NCBI GenBank assembly: GCA_947179485.1
Contig: OX359249.1
Coordinates: forward strand, 44,653,415 to 44,717,414
From: Allacma fusca
Lineage: Eukaryota > Arthropoda > Collembola > Symphypleona > Sminthuridae
Direction of reading: 5' to 3'
DNA length: 64,000 nt
Both the position numbers and the translations under genes were made by a program. The number at the start of each line of letters is the position of its first letter. The first letter of the stretch is position 1. This document shows positions 48,001 through 60,305 of this stretch, in pieces. A model generated the notes under the pieces. The model was not told where the DNA came from. It ran no database searches and worked only from the letters and a program-made list of their open reading frames with translations.

Positions 48001-49761
48001 TCAGTTGGTTACTGTCACGCTTTCCCTTCGTTACAGTAGAGCGCAAAGACTGGGCTTTGTCGTTGAAACGATCCTGGAGCTTCAGTAGAAGGCGCTTCAT
48101 ACTGTTCTTCATTTTCATATTTTCTTCCTCACGCTTCCGAAGAACAGCTAAATTGTAGTCTAATTTCTCCAAGTTTAATTGAATGGCACACTTTACTTGC
48201 TCCCGTTCCACAAATAAAGTCTGAAATAAAAAGATTGAAATGTTAGGAGAAAGTGTTATTAACACCAGAGCCAGCTAGAGGTTGGTTAAATTCTTATGGA
48301 CAGATAAGTGTTATTGATGTTAAGACATACGCGCATATCATGTTGCATTTGATTTTTTAAAAGTCTGGCTTCCTGTTTCACACTTCCGTACAAGTCCGTG
48401 AGTTGTTCGAATTTTCCAAGGGCATCGTTTTTCCTCTGGTCCAAAGTTTTCTTCTCCATCTCTTCATACTCCTTCAAGAGATTCATCCATTCTCGCTGAT
48501 TCTCTTCCAGAAGAGCCTCCCGGTCTTGAACCGTGTATTGCTAAAATTGTTGGAAATTCAACATGAATATCTAAAATGGAATAATTTCTTTTAAAAAGAC
48601 CCTAAAACCTGTGATAATTGACCTCATGCAATTAATGTACCTCAATGTAGGACACCATGTTTTTACATATGTTGCTAGTTTGTACGAAAGATTTTACAGG
48701 AATTATTGTCGGTCAGTTACCTCAATGAGTTCTAACTCTTCCATGAATGCACTTCTCAAAGTGTCGACGGTGTCATCAATACGATCACCCATAAGCATCA
48801 TATCCTTTTGGTACATCTCCAAATTATCCTCGTATTCAATGTCCTGATCTTCAAGTTCTTTACGCAAATTATATACTTCTTCGTCTTGCTTCTCTAGTAA
48901 CTCGTCGCAAGACTTTTGCTGCTCTTGAATCTATTTTTGGGTTCAAAATTACTATCCAGGATTCATTCACCATGAAATTTTCATTTCATTTTACTTGTAC
49001 TAAACATAAGAATAAATCTTACCTTTTCATACAATTCCATTGGAAGCATTTTCTCAGCACTGGCAAGCCAGTTTTTATTTATGTTTTCGTACATTTCCTG
49101 AGCTTCTTTTGCCTCATTGTGTAGTCGCTCCAGGCGCTGTTTCTTTGATTCATCCAAGCGTTGATGGCGAGTTTTTTCCCGGTATTCTGCCGCAACTTTC
49201 ACATTTGTTATCTGTCAGAGAATGAGTACAAGTGAATATTATTGTGTGAACGAATGTAATTTATATGTAACTATTTCCATGTTCCCTTTTATAAACCTAC
49301 TAAGGTTTCTCCATCTAAAATAATTTGCTCAAGCTGTTTCCGGCTGTCGCTCAGTTGCATTTCCAGCTGCGGATCAGCAAAATCAACACCCTGAGATGAC
49401 ACATTTGAGGCTCCTTTCCCTTTCACTTTACTTTTATCCTTAATAGCAGCAGGGCTGGTACTGGGTCCTCCAAGACCGGCTAGAAATTCCAACGAGGACA
49501 CAGCTGATGCTTGCTCCTGCTCACCTTTTCTGCAAGACAAAGTTCAATAATTCTCTGTAGAGAGTACATAAAATATTTATTGCTACACAAATTCTGTCAC
49601 AAATGGAATTACTCTTTAGCAATCTTAGCAGCAATTCTAGATCTTCTCCTCTCAATTCTTTCAGCTTTCTTTTCCGGAGTATCCGTTTCTTTACGATTCC
49701 AGATGTTTTCTGCATCAGCTTGCTCTACTGGATTCCCAAACAAGTCCTTTTGTGCGGCCAT
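45093..49761 (-). CDS. DRC1: Dynein regulatory complex subunit 1
   Basis: Thirteen exons in transcript order: 49761-49613, 49529-49301, 49211-49023, 48930-48721, 48540-48331, 48220-47653, 47538-47384, 47240-47067, 46914-46825, 46757-46216, 46127-45693, 45619-45444 and 45361-45093 (1131 residues; human DRC1 is 740). DRC1 is the coiled-coil scaffold of the nexin-dynein regulatory complex in motile axonemes. Landmarks match in order: RIERRRSRIAAKIAKE, long heptad-rich coiled coils, EKLDYNLAVLRKREEENMK, WNLNEEECREKL, ICDQTGFLVEEKL, FYIEPNDVLRALAAF, EYWNKFTALI and ILWEGIQEVF. The extra length is mostly an acidic Ser/Glu-rich insert in exons 10 and 11. The exon 12 donor was set at 45444 because it restores phase and gives the human spacing; the GT further on does not keep the frame. 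Presence of DRC1 implies motile cilia or flagellated sperm in the organism. Confidence 0.92.
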
Positions 49762-52700
49762 GTTTTCTCAGTGGAATCGGAGATCGAAGTATTTCAAACT
49801 AACAGTGCAACTATCAAGTCCAAGTCTAGGTATTAGCTATGTTTAAGTATTTCTGTTCAATTTGAAACTTTCTGCAGTTTATTTGGCTCTGACTGGTTAG
49901 GAACACATCTTGACAAGGAAAAGTGTGTGCACAGCATGAAGGGGAAGACCCGTCCATACCGGATTTATTGATTTAACATGCTTGGGAAAAAAGGAAGAAA
50001 TATGTATAACGAAACAGAACACTGTATAAATTCTGAAGCCATTTCCTGCAAAATTAGGCTCTTCTGTTTTTTCGATTTTTGAAAAGTTATTTAGATAATC
50101 TTCACTCCCAAAAAAAAACAACTATATAATGCTTTCCATCAACTCAAAAGAAGGGTTTCTGGGATACATTTGGAAACGAGCAAGGGTTCTTCAATATCAA
50201 GGGATTAAAGTCTATGCGGAACAAACGCAGATCTTATTGAGTTTTATATATTGAGGAGTTCTGAAATATTCACAGAAGTCAACAACTTTTTTGGGACCTG
50301 AAAAGCAAGTACCTACTTGATTATCATTTAAATAGCTATGTACCATTGCATATTGCATTGCGACTGCATAATCTTGACATTTAGCGAATGAGCGCGTTGC
50401 TTTTAATTGAAAAAAATCTAGCTTGCAATTTCTTGGTGTAGGTGAAAATATTTCTATAATATTTATGTGTTTTACATTTGAGCTAAATCATATTTTTTGA
50501 GAGTTGCTTTTGAATATTAACGGCCGTATCATCTTGACGGCTAGAAAAGCATCTGTTTCACTCCCTCCTCAAAAAATTACTTTTCCCAATGATGACCAAA
50601 CCAATAAACCGATTTCAAACATCAAGGGCTTATGGTCGATGGCATGTTTAGGGTATCTTTGTTGAATTTTTTCATCTATGGATACTTGAGGGTTCAAAAG
50701 ATAATTACAATAATAAACACATTTTCGAACCGGTTGCTGAGTGTAGTCAGGCATTTGTTCAGTTTACTGCCGTTTACAATACACTACAATTTTTTACAAG
50801 GTGTTCCCCCAACAGAATTTCCTGCAATTTTGCAAAATTTGGTCGTGTGGGCACTTGAAGGGTTCTCCTTCAAAATAATATCTCAGAAAGGATTTCATGA
50901 TAGCATCGCCGTGGATAATATTGACATAAACTGGCTGTGAGCGAACTGTAAACAGTTCATTAATAATATGTATGTACATACTATTTACTACTATACGAAA
51001 TGTGTAAAGGATTAAAATGTATCTCATATTCTTTCAAAAGACTTAATTAAAAACATGAACAACGTACGGTTTGAAATTTGTGGTGATTATTACAAGAAAT
51101 CGAACTATTATTGTAATTTCGGCTCGTACCATTTCGTAGAGAATAAAATTCTCTTTCAAATTGAGTATTGGCCAAATGGAATTGATGTATGAATACGAAT
51201 CCAAACATTCTTCAATAAATAATTAAGAATACATTTTCAGAATATTGTAATATTATATTCTTAGGATTCTTGGAAATGCAAAGGGAAGCATTGTTAATTG
51301 TGAGGAAATGGACGTCCTTCAAACGAGAACTAGAAAAGTGAAAGAACTAGTTCGAACAAGTATGCACATCAATGTATCTCGACGATAGTTTCAACTTTGG
51401 GCAAATGTCTCTCTCGAGCATTTCCAAGGATACTGTACCACACAGCAAGCTGATGTTTGTTTTACGGCAATTTACGTAAGTACATGTTTCCTCGTGATTT
51501 CGTCTGCATTTTATTTGCTTCCTTAAACAGGCGGTGGTAGTGGTTAGAGCTTTACACAGCTCAGTTCAGATGTGTTACAAACTGATGTCAAAGTCTGAGG
51601 AATATCGTATGATGGAACCAAATAAATTGTTTGCTGTATTGGTTTTTAATACTTGGATTTAATGTGGTCGGAGAAAACTCCGCCGCAAATTTTAACGCCG
51701 AGATTTTTACGCAGGATAATTTTGATGGCCTATTAACTTGAGCTAATAAAACTTAAAAATGTGAGACAAGATTGAAGTGGAGACAAAATATTAGCGTTTA
51801 TAGCAACTCTATAAAACAATTTGTACACTTTGACTCGTATTTCTGGTTGCTGAGACTGTATTTGTTGACTTAAGAAGATAATGTTAATTCAAATGAATCC
51901 CCATGAAAGAAAAACCGCTTTTCGAAAAAAAATCATTGATGCCGGAGCTTCCACGAAAAAAACAACATCCGGAATTCCTCCTTTTCCGTATCTTTACTCT
52001 TGAAGATGATTTTCTCATACCTTGCTCTGGGTCTTTTCTAATCATGTCCAAAATTCTCAATGTGGAGACAAAACAAATAGCTCCATGGAAAGCCCATAAA
52101 ATTTCCTACAGACAGACGTCAAATTAATTTCTAAAAACCATTTTCTGAGTGAATCAAAAAATGAAGATATCAATTCTCAAAAAACAACCAGCTTCGCTCG
52201 ACGAATATCATCATTCAATATTGAAGTAAATTTTGAAAAATGTGGAGCTCAATTGGCTACAAACTGGGGGAATCCAATATTTTATGAGTCACTCCCTTAT
52301 ACAATTGATTACGCTCATCCTATACGTCTTGTTTATCCAACCTACTAAACTCGATTGCTAAACCTGCCAATACCAAGATGTATTTTTTGGCAAAATCCGT
52401 CATCCCGAACCAGCGGCATCCCGCATTTTAATTTCATCCAGAGGAAATAAACAAAAGGAATCACACATATACTGTGTGTATATAGTATGTATATAGTACC
52501 TGTGTAGATAGATGAGTATATTTTAGTTGATGTCAGCAATGATTGATTCAACTCAATCAAGTACTGATCTCCTGTTTTGTAGGTAAATAGGTACTGTGTG
52601 AATCGACAATCGACTATACCCAGAGCCACTTTGACTGGTATGTAATTGTTAGCAGTATTTCTATGGATTCTGTCTTCGAAATAATTCCTTACACTAAGTA

Positions 52701-55700
52701 GTGTGAACTGGTTCATGGGAACGTGCGTTTCACTTGTTATGTTTCACAACGCCCGAAAAGCACATGGAATTATATCTACCATTGTAAATTGTTTTAATTT
52801 CCATCTATACTTCAAAATGAAAAATGTAACTTCTACCCCTTGAAAGTATACTTTCAGCCTTCCTTTTCAATTATTACATCGACACTTAGCAATCAAAAGC
52901 ATTTCTGAAGTATGTGCATGGTTGCGAGTTATGTCTATGGGAATGAAATGGAAGTGAATTGATGTAATAAATACAGATGCACGGAAATTAAGTATGCAGT
53001 TACTGGGGACTGGTAACTTATTCTTACTAGTTTATTGTTGGCAAATGGTTTGGGTAGAGCAGATTAGATTCTTTACTCTAGAAGACTTTCAATATTTACA
53101 ATAAATGTTGACGAATGTATAGTCTGACAACACACATATTAAAATTAGGATATGGTAACTTTCTTTTTGGTATTTATTCCAGGTTTAAAAATTTTGTACG
53201 TGCGAACTATGATGGTATTTTTAATATTGTTTATTCGAGGGTTCCGAACATCTCACCGTCGGATACAGCCATTGTTGATTCCTCTGGTTTCTAGTTCTCC
53301 GCGATTCCATCTAGTAAACGTGTCCATCCAGGTCAATTCTTGGATTTGCTTGTGGTAACAGCCTATCGAATGAAGCTCAGGATATGGATAGGATTTGGAT
53401 AAGACCTAAAATGTTGGGATGCGTTTAGTGATATCAATAAATAATGTTATCATTATCCACTTATATTTGTACCATCACAAGCAAATAATATTTTATAAAA
53501 ATGATGAAACAATCATCTGGTCTAGAAAATCTATTGACAAAAGCAAATTCAGGAAAACATCAGCGTATAGAAATGGTCACAGGTCACAGCTCTAGAAAGA
53601 ATCCAACTTGGTGCACGAGGTGTGCCTAAAATAAATAATACTACATCTGTATATAAGCTTTTCAGCAAAACAAATTAACTCATCTCTCATAATAATTCAG
53701 GATTATAATACATAGGGCGAACAATTAGAATTGTGGTACAGGGTAGGGTTTCTGATCAGGAAGGACGGTTCCCCTATATTCTGGGGATGGATGGTCTTTC
53801 GGCATAAAGCGCATTTTATCTGAAAATGATAAATGCAACAACATAACTTATTCTGTCGTGTTAACGCATTGTTTGTACTAAATTACACGTATTTATTTCA
53901 AGATTACTTTCGGCATTCAATAGAACTCCAGTCTGAAAGGGATTGTATGTAGACTACATAATGTAGCCAAGTGAGCTTTACCTTGATGGTTCAGCACACT
54001 TGACCACTCATATGTAGTGGTTATAGTTCCAGTGAAACTGTGTGTTGACTGACGTTGGCGTTGGCCAATGGGTACGCGGGGTTTGCCTCCACAAGCAAAC
54101 ATAGATGACATTCTGAACAGATCGCACTAAGATTGGAGAACAAATTTAGTGATGGCTTTGCTTGTTCTTTTTCTCCTGGTGACCGTACAATCAGGCAGTT
54201 TTAAAGAGTACCTTAATTACCATCTATGAAGGAAATGAGAATTTGCTTTCCTATACTATAAAATCTACAATAATCTCTACGCCCATCTGCTGTTACGGCG
54301 GTTGTGGGAAGATTGCATAGCTGGAAATGCACTTAATTATTGGTCCAACCATGACAACATCACAAAGAAGAACAAGCAAAAAACGTGAGCCTTGAAATCG
54401 AAAGATGAATATAAAAAGAATCTAGGCAACATCATTGCCATAGATTTGGAGTTTCACCTTGAATATGTAAATATATGCTGGTACATGCAGTGCAAAATAC
54501 AGATGCGTTAACCTTGGTAGCAACATTGCATTGTACTTTTACAGTTAAACAAAATGTTGAGCAAAGATTATCTATTTTAACCAAATAAAAGATTCTACAG
54601 ATGTCATTGTATGGAGGTGCACACACATAAGTTAGTATATATATATATTTTAATATTTTATTCTGAGTAATATTACGCATATCCATGAACGAGTTAACTG
54701 TGAACAGTTAGGTAATATATTTACAAAACTGTGTTATTTTACTACCTCCCGACGTAAGTATCTATTTAAACAAAACATAATTAGCTTATAACAACTGGCA
54801 ATAACGTTAAAATGAGCAACGAAAAATGTAATCGTTCGCATGACCATGATACACAATAGAAGATTTTTCTGTGGAGATTATCTTACAACTTGCATACAGA
54901 CCTGATCCTATTTGTATTAATGCTTCAATATATTACAGCAAATTTGTTTCCCTTTTATGTGCAAATTGCTTATTACGATGACTAACACAGTATCGTAACA
55001 AAGATACATACTAAATTACAATTCTGAGGAAGGAACACATTGTACTTACAGCTTTACCATTTGTCCAACTTTGCACCCATAGTAGTACAGTAGACAATAC
55101 TTGTTAAGCTTATCTAATCACACTAAATATCAGTAGTTTTACCATTAATATTCTGTATGTTAGCAAAATAGCAAGCTACCTATAAGTTTGACACACTAAT
55201 ACACCACCTATGCTACAAACTTAGTTCTGACGTTAGTTTGAATTGAATATAATCCACCCTTACATTAACGCCTACCTTATTTAATTATGTAATTACTTAC
55301 CTTATAATAATTTAACATTTCTAACTTATTACAAAATGAGGCAGAAAACAATAAAAGAAAATAATTACATTAAAATCAAATTCCATTACTGCTAGTATAG
55401 AACATGTTAAAATACTCGAGAACTCAAAAATGGCATCTAAAACAATGTGATACATGATACATCAAATAAATGTAGATTCGCTAAATAGGGATTACGTCAT
55501 AGAAGCACGGGTAAAAAATACAAGCGTCAACTTTTTTCGATTCTAAATAATATGGAAGATGCTAACAATCAATGGACTTAAGAATGATGCAAAATGAATT
55601 TACTCGCACCAAAAAAGTTTCAATCTCTTGCTTGTAGGAAAAGTATAAAGCTAATCTTCGGGATTTGCATGTGAAAAAGGTAATCCATCTCACGATAAAT

Positions 55701-57127
55701 AGAAACAGCACTCCTTTCCTTGTGGTGCTGAAATATCGTGGAGACGTGGAGAGTACAACGATTGTCAACAAAGTCATGTCTTGTCCATCACCTGAACATG
55801 GTTTTTGAAAGATTCCTATAAGAATTCCTATGTGAAATTCATTTCATTCAGATAATCTGGCGTCTTACTTCTACACATACTAGTATCTCAAGAATAAATA
55901 ACTATCACGTAGTTAGTATGTTTCTAACTAATGAAGTCAACTTTATGTATTACAGTGAACATGTCTGGGATTAATATATTCCATATTTGTCATTTCAGTC
56001 CTGCAAAACTTTACTGGTAGATTCCAGCTTAGCCACTGCTGCTCTATATAGTAAATATTTTTATTTTAAAATTACTTTCAAATACACTGATTCATATTTA
56101 AGGAGTCTATATTCAAGCTGCTATTAGTAGATGATAGTACGAACATGGCTGAATCGGAGGTCCACATAGAAAATACATGAAGTAATTTTGGATCTCCGAC
56201 AGTGATATCTAATTAATCCTTGCTAAACTGGCATGAAAGTTTTACGGATGTTTATGGGCGGGTTTGATCAAATCGTAAGCGCATGTAACTGTGTAAAAAA
56301 TGTACACACTGTAATTTTATTAATTTTAACCTGATTATATATTTACACAGAGGTATTTGTCCCATGTCATTACAATAAAGTATAGGCTCCTTTAAGTTCA
56401 TTTTGTAACATTTCACAGATTCCTTGAGTCTTGTGCAGAGTGAGAGATGCCCTCTAATAGATTCTATCTATTATTAAAACGGCTTACATTACTGAAAATA
56501 GAGCTCCTGTTATGTTATCTAATATTTTGCTTCTTTATCTATAGTTACATTCAGAGTTTGAATTAAGTTCAAGGAAGTATTTCTTATTATTCTTTTTGAT
56601 TTATCGTAAAGCTAATTATATGTATTCAATGAAGCCCTGTTTCAACCGACAAATACCTCAAGCCGTGTAGTTTTCTATTCAGATTCGATACTCGATGATT
56701 TCAGCAAGATTTTTTCCAAAATTTTGAAAACAAGTCTGATATGGGTCGACATATGTAAATCCTCTGGAATATTTCTTAACACAATGATATATGTTTTTTT
56801 GTATTATTCAAGATAAATACAAGGAGGAGGGTTTACTCACGGTGGGTACTCATTGAATAGGTACAGAGGCACAGGTACTTAACATAGGCAAGAAGATTAA
56901 ATACAGTTCCACAATAGACCCTTGCGGATTTATCCTTTCAACACGATGAAACTCAAACAAGTTTATGACGTACCGTTTAAAGCGTGGGTCTTTGCAAATA
57001 ATTTTTGGACAGTATGGAGGATGGCAAAATACCTATTAATATTCAACAAAACATCAAAATAAGTACTCGGTCATACGTAGAAGGAATAAATCAACTTCTT
57101 TCTCCAAAAATGAGTATGCTTACCGAG
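49762..57127. other. Gene-poor stretch between DRC1 and endophilin A
   Basis: About 7.4 kb of AT-rich DNA. It should include the DRC1 promoter and the 3' UTR of endophilin A. Overlapping ORFs near 50.1-51.0 kb on both strands contain short coding-like runs but no recognisable family. The rest shows only short AT-rich ORFs. Confidence 0.4.
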
Positions 57128-58288
57128 CTACTGCGGCAGAGGAACGACAACTTGAACATAGGAAACAGGGAAGTACCCAGTTTTTCCATGCACATTTCCT
57201 TCATACCAGTTTTCGTCGATACGACTTACTAGTTGGATGTGATCACCTTCCCGAAATCCTAATTCACCAGGATTTTCAGGTTCAAAATCATACAAAGCTT
57301 TACACACTGGTGTCTGAATGTTCCTAGATGCTGCGGGTTTGAGAGGAGGTGTGACTGGTGAGGATGACGAAGAATGTGCTCCAGAATTAGGATGATTAAT
57401 GCCACTCGGGAAGTAGGGAGGAGGGGGGCCTCCATTGTTATTCGAGGCAGGGAAAATCAGATCATTTTCCGTATTTCTTTGTAAATCTTGCAAGGTTTTT
57501 GGTTTGTACTCCCGTTTAGGTCGATTCGCTGCCTCTCGTTTCTTCTCATTAAGTGCGACAGTTAAGCCCTTCATAATCTCAGCACATTGCATGTGATACT
57601 CGTACAAGCATTCTGCGAAAGCTGATAACTGTGACACCTGTTCCACATCATTTTCGAGTAAATTATACATACCCATTTGTGCTAAATGCAAACTTTCTGT
57701 GAATTTATCTTCTGCTAATCGAATTTCTTCTTCTGAGATGTTTGCCGTGTTTCCCCTTGTTACCATCTTTCGTTTTTTGCAATCAAAGTCTAAACGCCGA
57801 CCTTGAAGCTTCTTTCGATGATGGATGACTTCTTTCAAATCTTTAGTTTGAAGCTGGTGAAGAGGATCTAGGAAATTCTGCTTCACATTGTCATCTAATG
57901 AGTACTTGACATCCGCCATTTGCTTTAATGTCTCTCCCGCCTCTACAAGTGACTGACCAAACACACTGTCGTCTCCAATTTTCCTCCCATAGGTAATCAT
58001 ACACTCGCCCAGTGTTCCTTCTGGCTGGGGATATGTGGACGCTTTGGCTTGCCCGCTCAATTTCGATATACCCTTAACAGCTGCCATCTTCGCTCGAGCA
58101 GTAGGATTTGGCTGTAAATATTCTTTGGTTTTATTCTGCAACTCTTCCACAAGCTCATTTGTGATATCTGTTTTCTTCTCCATATCAATGAATTCCTCAT
58201 CCAGCTTTGTTCCCTCCACGCCCCCAATTTTCTCATTAACAAATTGGTTAGCCTTGTTTATCTGCTTCTTCAACCCCGCAAATGCCAT
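57128..58288 (-). CDS. EndoA: Endophilin A (N-BAR plus SH3), single exon
   Basis: One uninterrupted frame gives 386 residues, close to the Drosophila protein. Endophilin A senses and bends membranes at clathrin-coated and synaptic vesicle necks and recruits dynamin and synaptojanin. The N-terminal amphipathic helix MAFAGLKKQINKANQFVNEK starts at the ATG at 58286-58288, which I prefer to the in-frame codon at 58309 because it matches the family exactly. The BAR domain runs to about residue 250 (PNPTARAKMAAVKGISKLSG, KDLKEVIHHRKKLQGRRLDF). A Pro/Ser-rich linker follows (GGPPPPYFP), then a C-terminal SH3 at about 327-383 (ALYDFEPENPGELGF, WYEG, GYFPVSYV). The coding sequence is intact and under evident constraint. 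No intron interrupts it, unlike every other intact gene in the window; an intron in the 5' UTR is still possible. Confidence 0.95.
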   Translation of the reverse strand: MAFAGLKKQINKANQFVNEKIGGVEGTKLDEEFIDMEKKTDITNELVEELQNKTKEYLQPNPTARAKMAAVKGISKLSGQAKASTYPQPEGTLGECMITYGRKIGDDSVFGQSLVEAGETLKQMADVKYSLDDNVKQNFLDPLHQLQTKDLKEVIHHRKKLQGRRLDFDCKKRKMVTRGNTANISEEEIRLAEDKFTESLHLAQMGMYNLLENDVEQVSQLSAFAECLYEYHMQCAEIMKGLTVALNEKKREAANRPKREYKPKTLQDLQRNTENDLIFPASNNNGGPPPPYFPSGINHPNSGAHSSSSSPVTPPLKPAASRNIQTPVCKALYDFEPENPGELGFREGDHIQLVSRIDENWYEGNVHGKTGYFPVSYVQVVVPLPQ

Positions 58289-58977
58289 TTTTGCTTCTTC
58301 GGAACACAATCAGTCTTTTCGTAATCAAACTTCCGACTTCAATTCCCTCCCAGTCAATTCTCGGCAAGAACCTCCCCAGTGTCGTGTCAGATTAGATGAA
58401 GCTACAAGCAAAGCAAGAACAAATTCCATCAACAACTCATTTTCCCAATCAATCAAGACAAAACTCAAAAAACTTCAAACACCACAATCCGTCCTCAGTT
58501 GCCCAACACCTACAAGACAACTATCCTCTGGCCACCTCCCAACATCCAAAGTTTAAACTTAGCCTTCTCCCAACCCAAAACAAAAGCACTAAATGTCCCA
58601 CAACCTTCAAATCTCCCTTCCCGGTCGAACCCTATACATGAGAAGTATAACTTCCTTTTTTTCCTCAGCTTCCTCAACCATCAAAATCCTCCAATAAGAT
58701 GAATCATACTAATTGACTTCCCAACATTTACAAGAAAAAAAGCTAAATTCTCACAGCACAACTCAATCCTACAGCCACTTAGTCACCATCGACTGACGAT
58801 GCCGTCCGATATTATTATGTCTACTCCTGATCTTCCAAACATCGAGATAGATCACTGCATCTCTATTTCCTCATCAGAAGTAACTATGCATGCACCATAA
58901 CTTTATCAATCCCATGTAATTTCACTCTGACGACAACTTCATCCTCCCGTAACGTCCCAATAGCTCTTAACTACAGA

Positions 58978-58980
<3 letters not shown>

Positions 58981-59019
<39 letters not shown>
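58981..59019. repeat. (AC)n microsatellite
   Basis: An uninterrupted run of about 19 AC units, about 700 bp upstream of the endophilin A start codon. The lack of interruptions suggests it is still length-variable. Confidence 0.95.
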
Positions 59020-59022
<3 letters not shown>

Positions 59023-59618
59023 CCCCAGCACACAGACGCAATTTCATCAATAAATCTTCGTCGTAAACATTTTGAAATCCTTAAGTTCTAAACCCGGTAT
59101 TAGTAATAAGTCCAACAATAAACAATCAACTCACCAAGTGATATTACGACTGGAGACACTCTCAAAACCTCCACTATGTATTTCTATGATCTCTCCCAGG
59201 ACTAAGTAAACAGAGCAACAAGTTTTTGTTTTTGTATGGAAATCCAACAGCGTAATAATTCCCTTTATTTTGTTCAGACTTGGTAATAGTAATATTATAG
59301 GAGTAGATGTAAATATAGTGATGTAGTAGTAGTATATTCTAAAAAGAGTAAAAAAAATTCTTTATTACTCCAATGTGCAACTTAAATGAAAATAAGGAGG
59401 AACCTACACATTGCATTTAATGCTTATTATACACACTCGACGATGACTATGGTTCTTTAGCCTCCTTTCCACACACTGAGAGCACCAAAGAATATTTAAG
59501 AACAGGATACGAGGGATACGGTCAAAACGGCAAGAATCGTAACACTTCCTATGTATATCAAAAATCCTATATGCTTTTAATATAGATACAGAATAACAGA
59601 TTGCATTTGCTCCTTCGG

Positions 59619-59648
59619 CTCACTCACTCACTCACTCACTCACACTCA
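59619..59648. repeat. (CTCA)n short tandem repeat
   Basis: About six CTCA units followed by a degenerate copy. Non-coding. Confidence 0.9.
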
Positions 59649-59839
59649 CGGCTGGGAAACTGGGAGCGCAAGAACGCAACGTTAAATTCAAAGCAATGTA
59701 TAACCTTCAATGCTAATATGCTGGGGCTAAGAGCTGCTAGGGCAGAAGTAGCGTACACGCCACAACTATCTTTTTCCTATATGGTTTTTCCTCTATGACT
59801 TGATTGAGGAGAGCTTACAATCAGAAAGACAACTCTGCT

Positions 59840-60305
59840 TTAGGGAACGTGTACAAATTATGTCATCCAAATAGTGGGTGGGTGACTTGGTATTTCTATG
59901 ACATGGGATGACAGAGTCCATGGGTCTCTACCGTATTGTATGACATAGGCCCAATGTCATCTATTCTTTACGTTAACTAAACACTTACCTGGAATTTATC
60001 TGGAGCTCAAAAAATAACTTTCCGAATTTTCATTCAGGATTCGGTGGATCAAAATGTGTAGCTTCCAACAACTATTCTTTTAGCGTGTGTGACACGGAAA
60101 AATTTCGAATCGCAGGAATTTCTTTTCATTTTCAGCACTACACGATCAACCATAAAGTATGTACACCGCATTCTTCATTTGACACGATGATGTCATTTTC
60201 AGGGGTGGGTCAGTGCATTATTAACTTATGACACAAAATGACAGAGGAGTGATAGGGTCCTAAAATCACCCTTTTTAAGATGACATAATTTGTACACGTT
60301 CCCTT
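59840..60305. mobile_element. hAT-like MITE with long perfect inverted repeats
   Basis: An exact 8-bp duplication, actctgct, flanks the element (59832-59839 and 60306-60313). The ends carry a perfect inverted repeat of at least 25 bp (AGGGAACGTGTACAAATTAT and the next bases GTCATC). ATGACA/TGTCAT motifs recur through the interior in both orientations. It is non-coding. Perfect ends and target copies make it the youngest-looking mobile element in the window. Confidence 0.93.

Larger units (their letters stand above)
58289..59839. other. Upstream region of endophilin A
   Basis: This should hold the promoter and 5' UTR of endophilin A. Plus-strand ORFs here are shadows of the leader region. Two microsatellites are present; I see no exon. 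Confidence 0.4.

Noticed and set aside
58035-58556. 173-residue plus-strand ORF
   Set aside because: It is antisense to the endophilin A N-terminus and leader and has no family resemblance.
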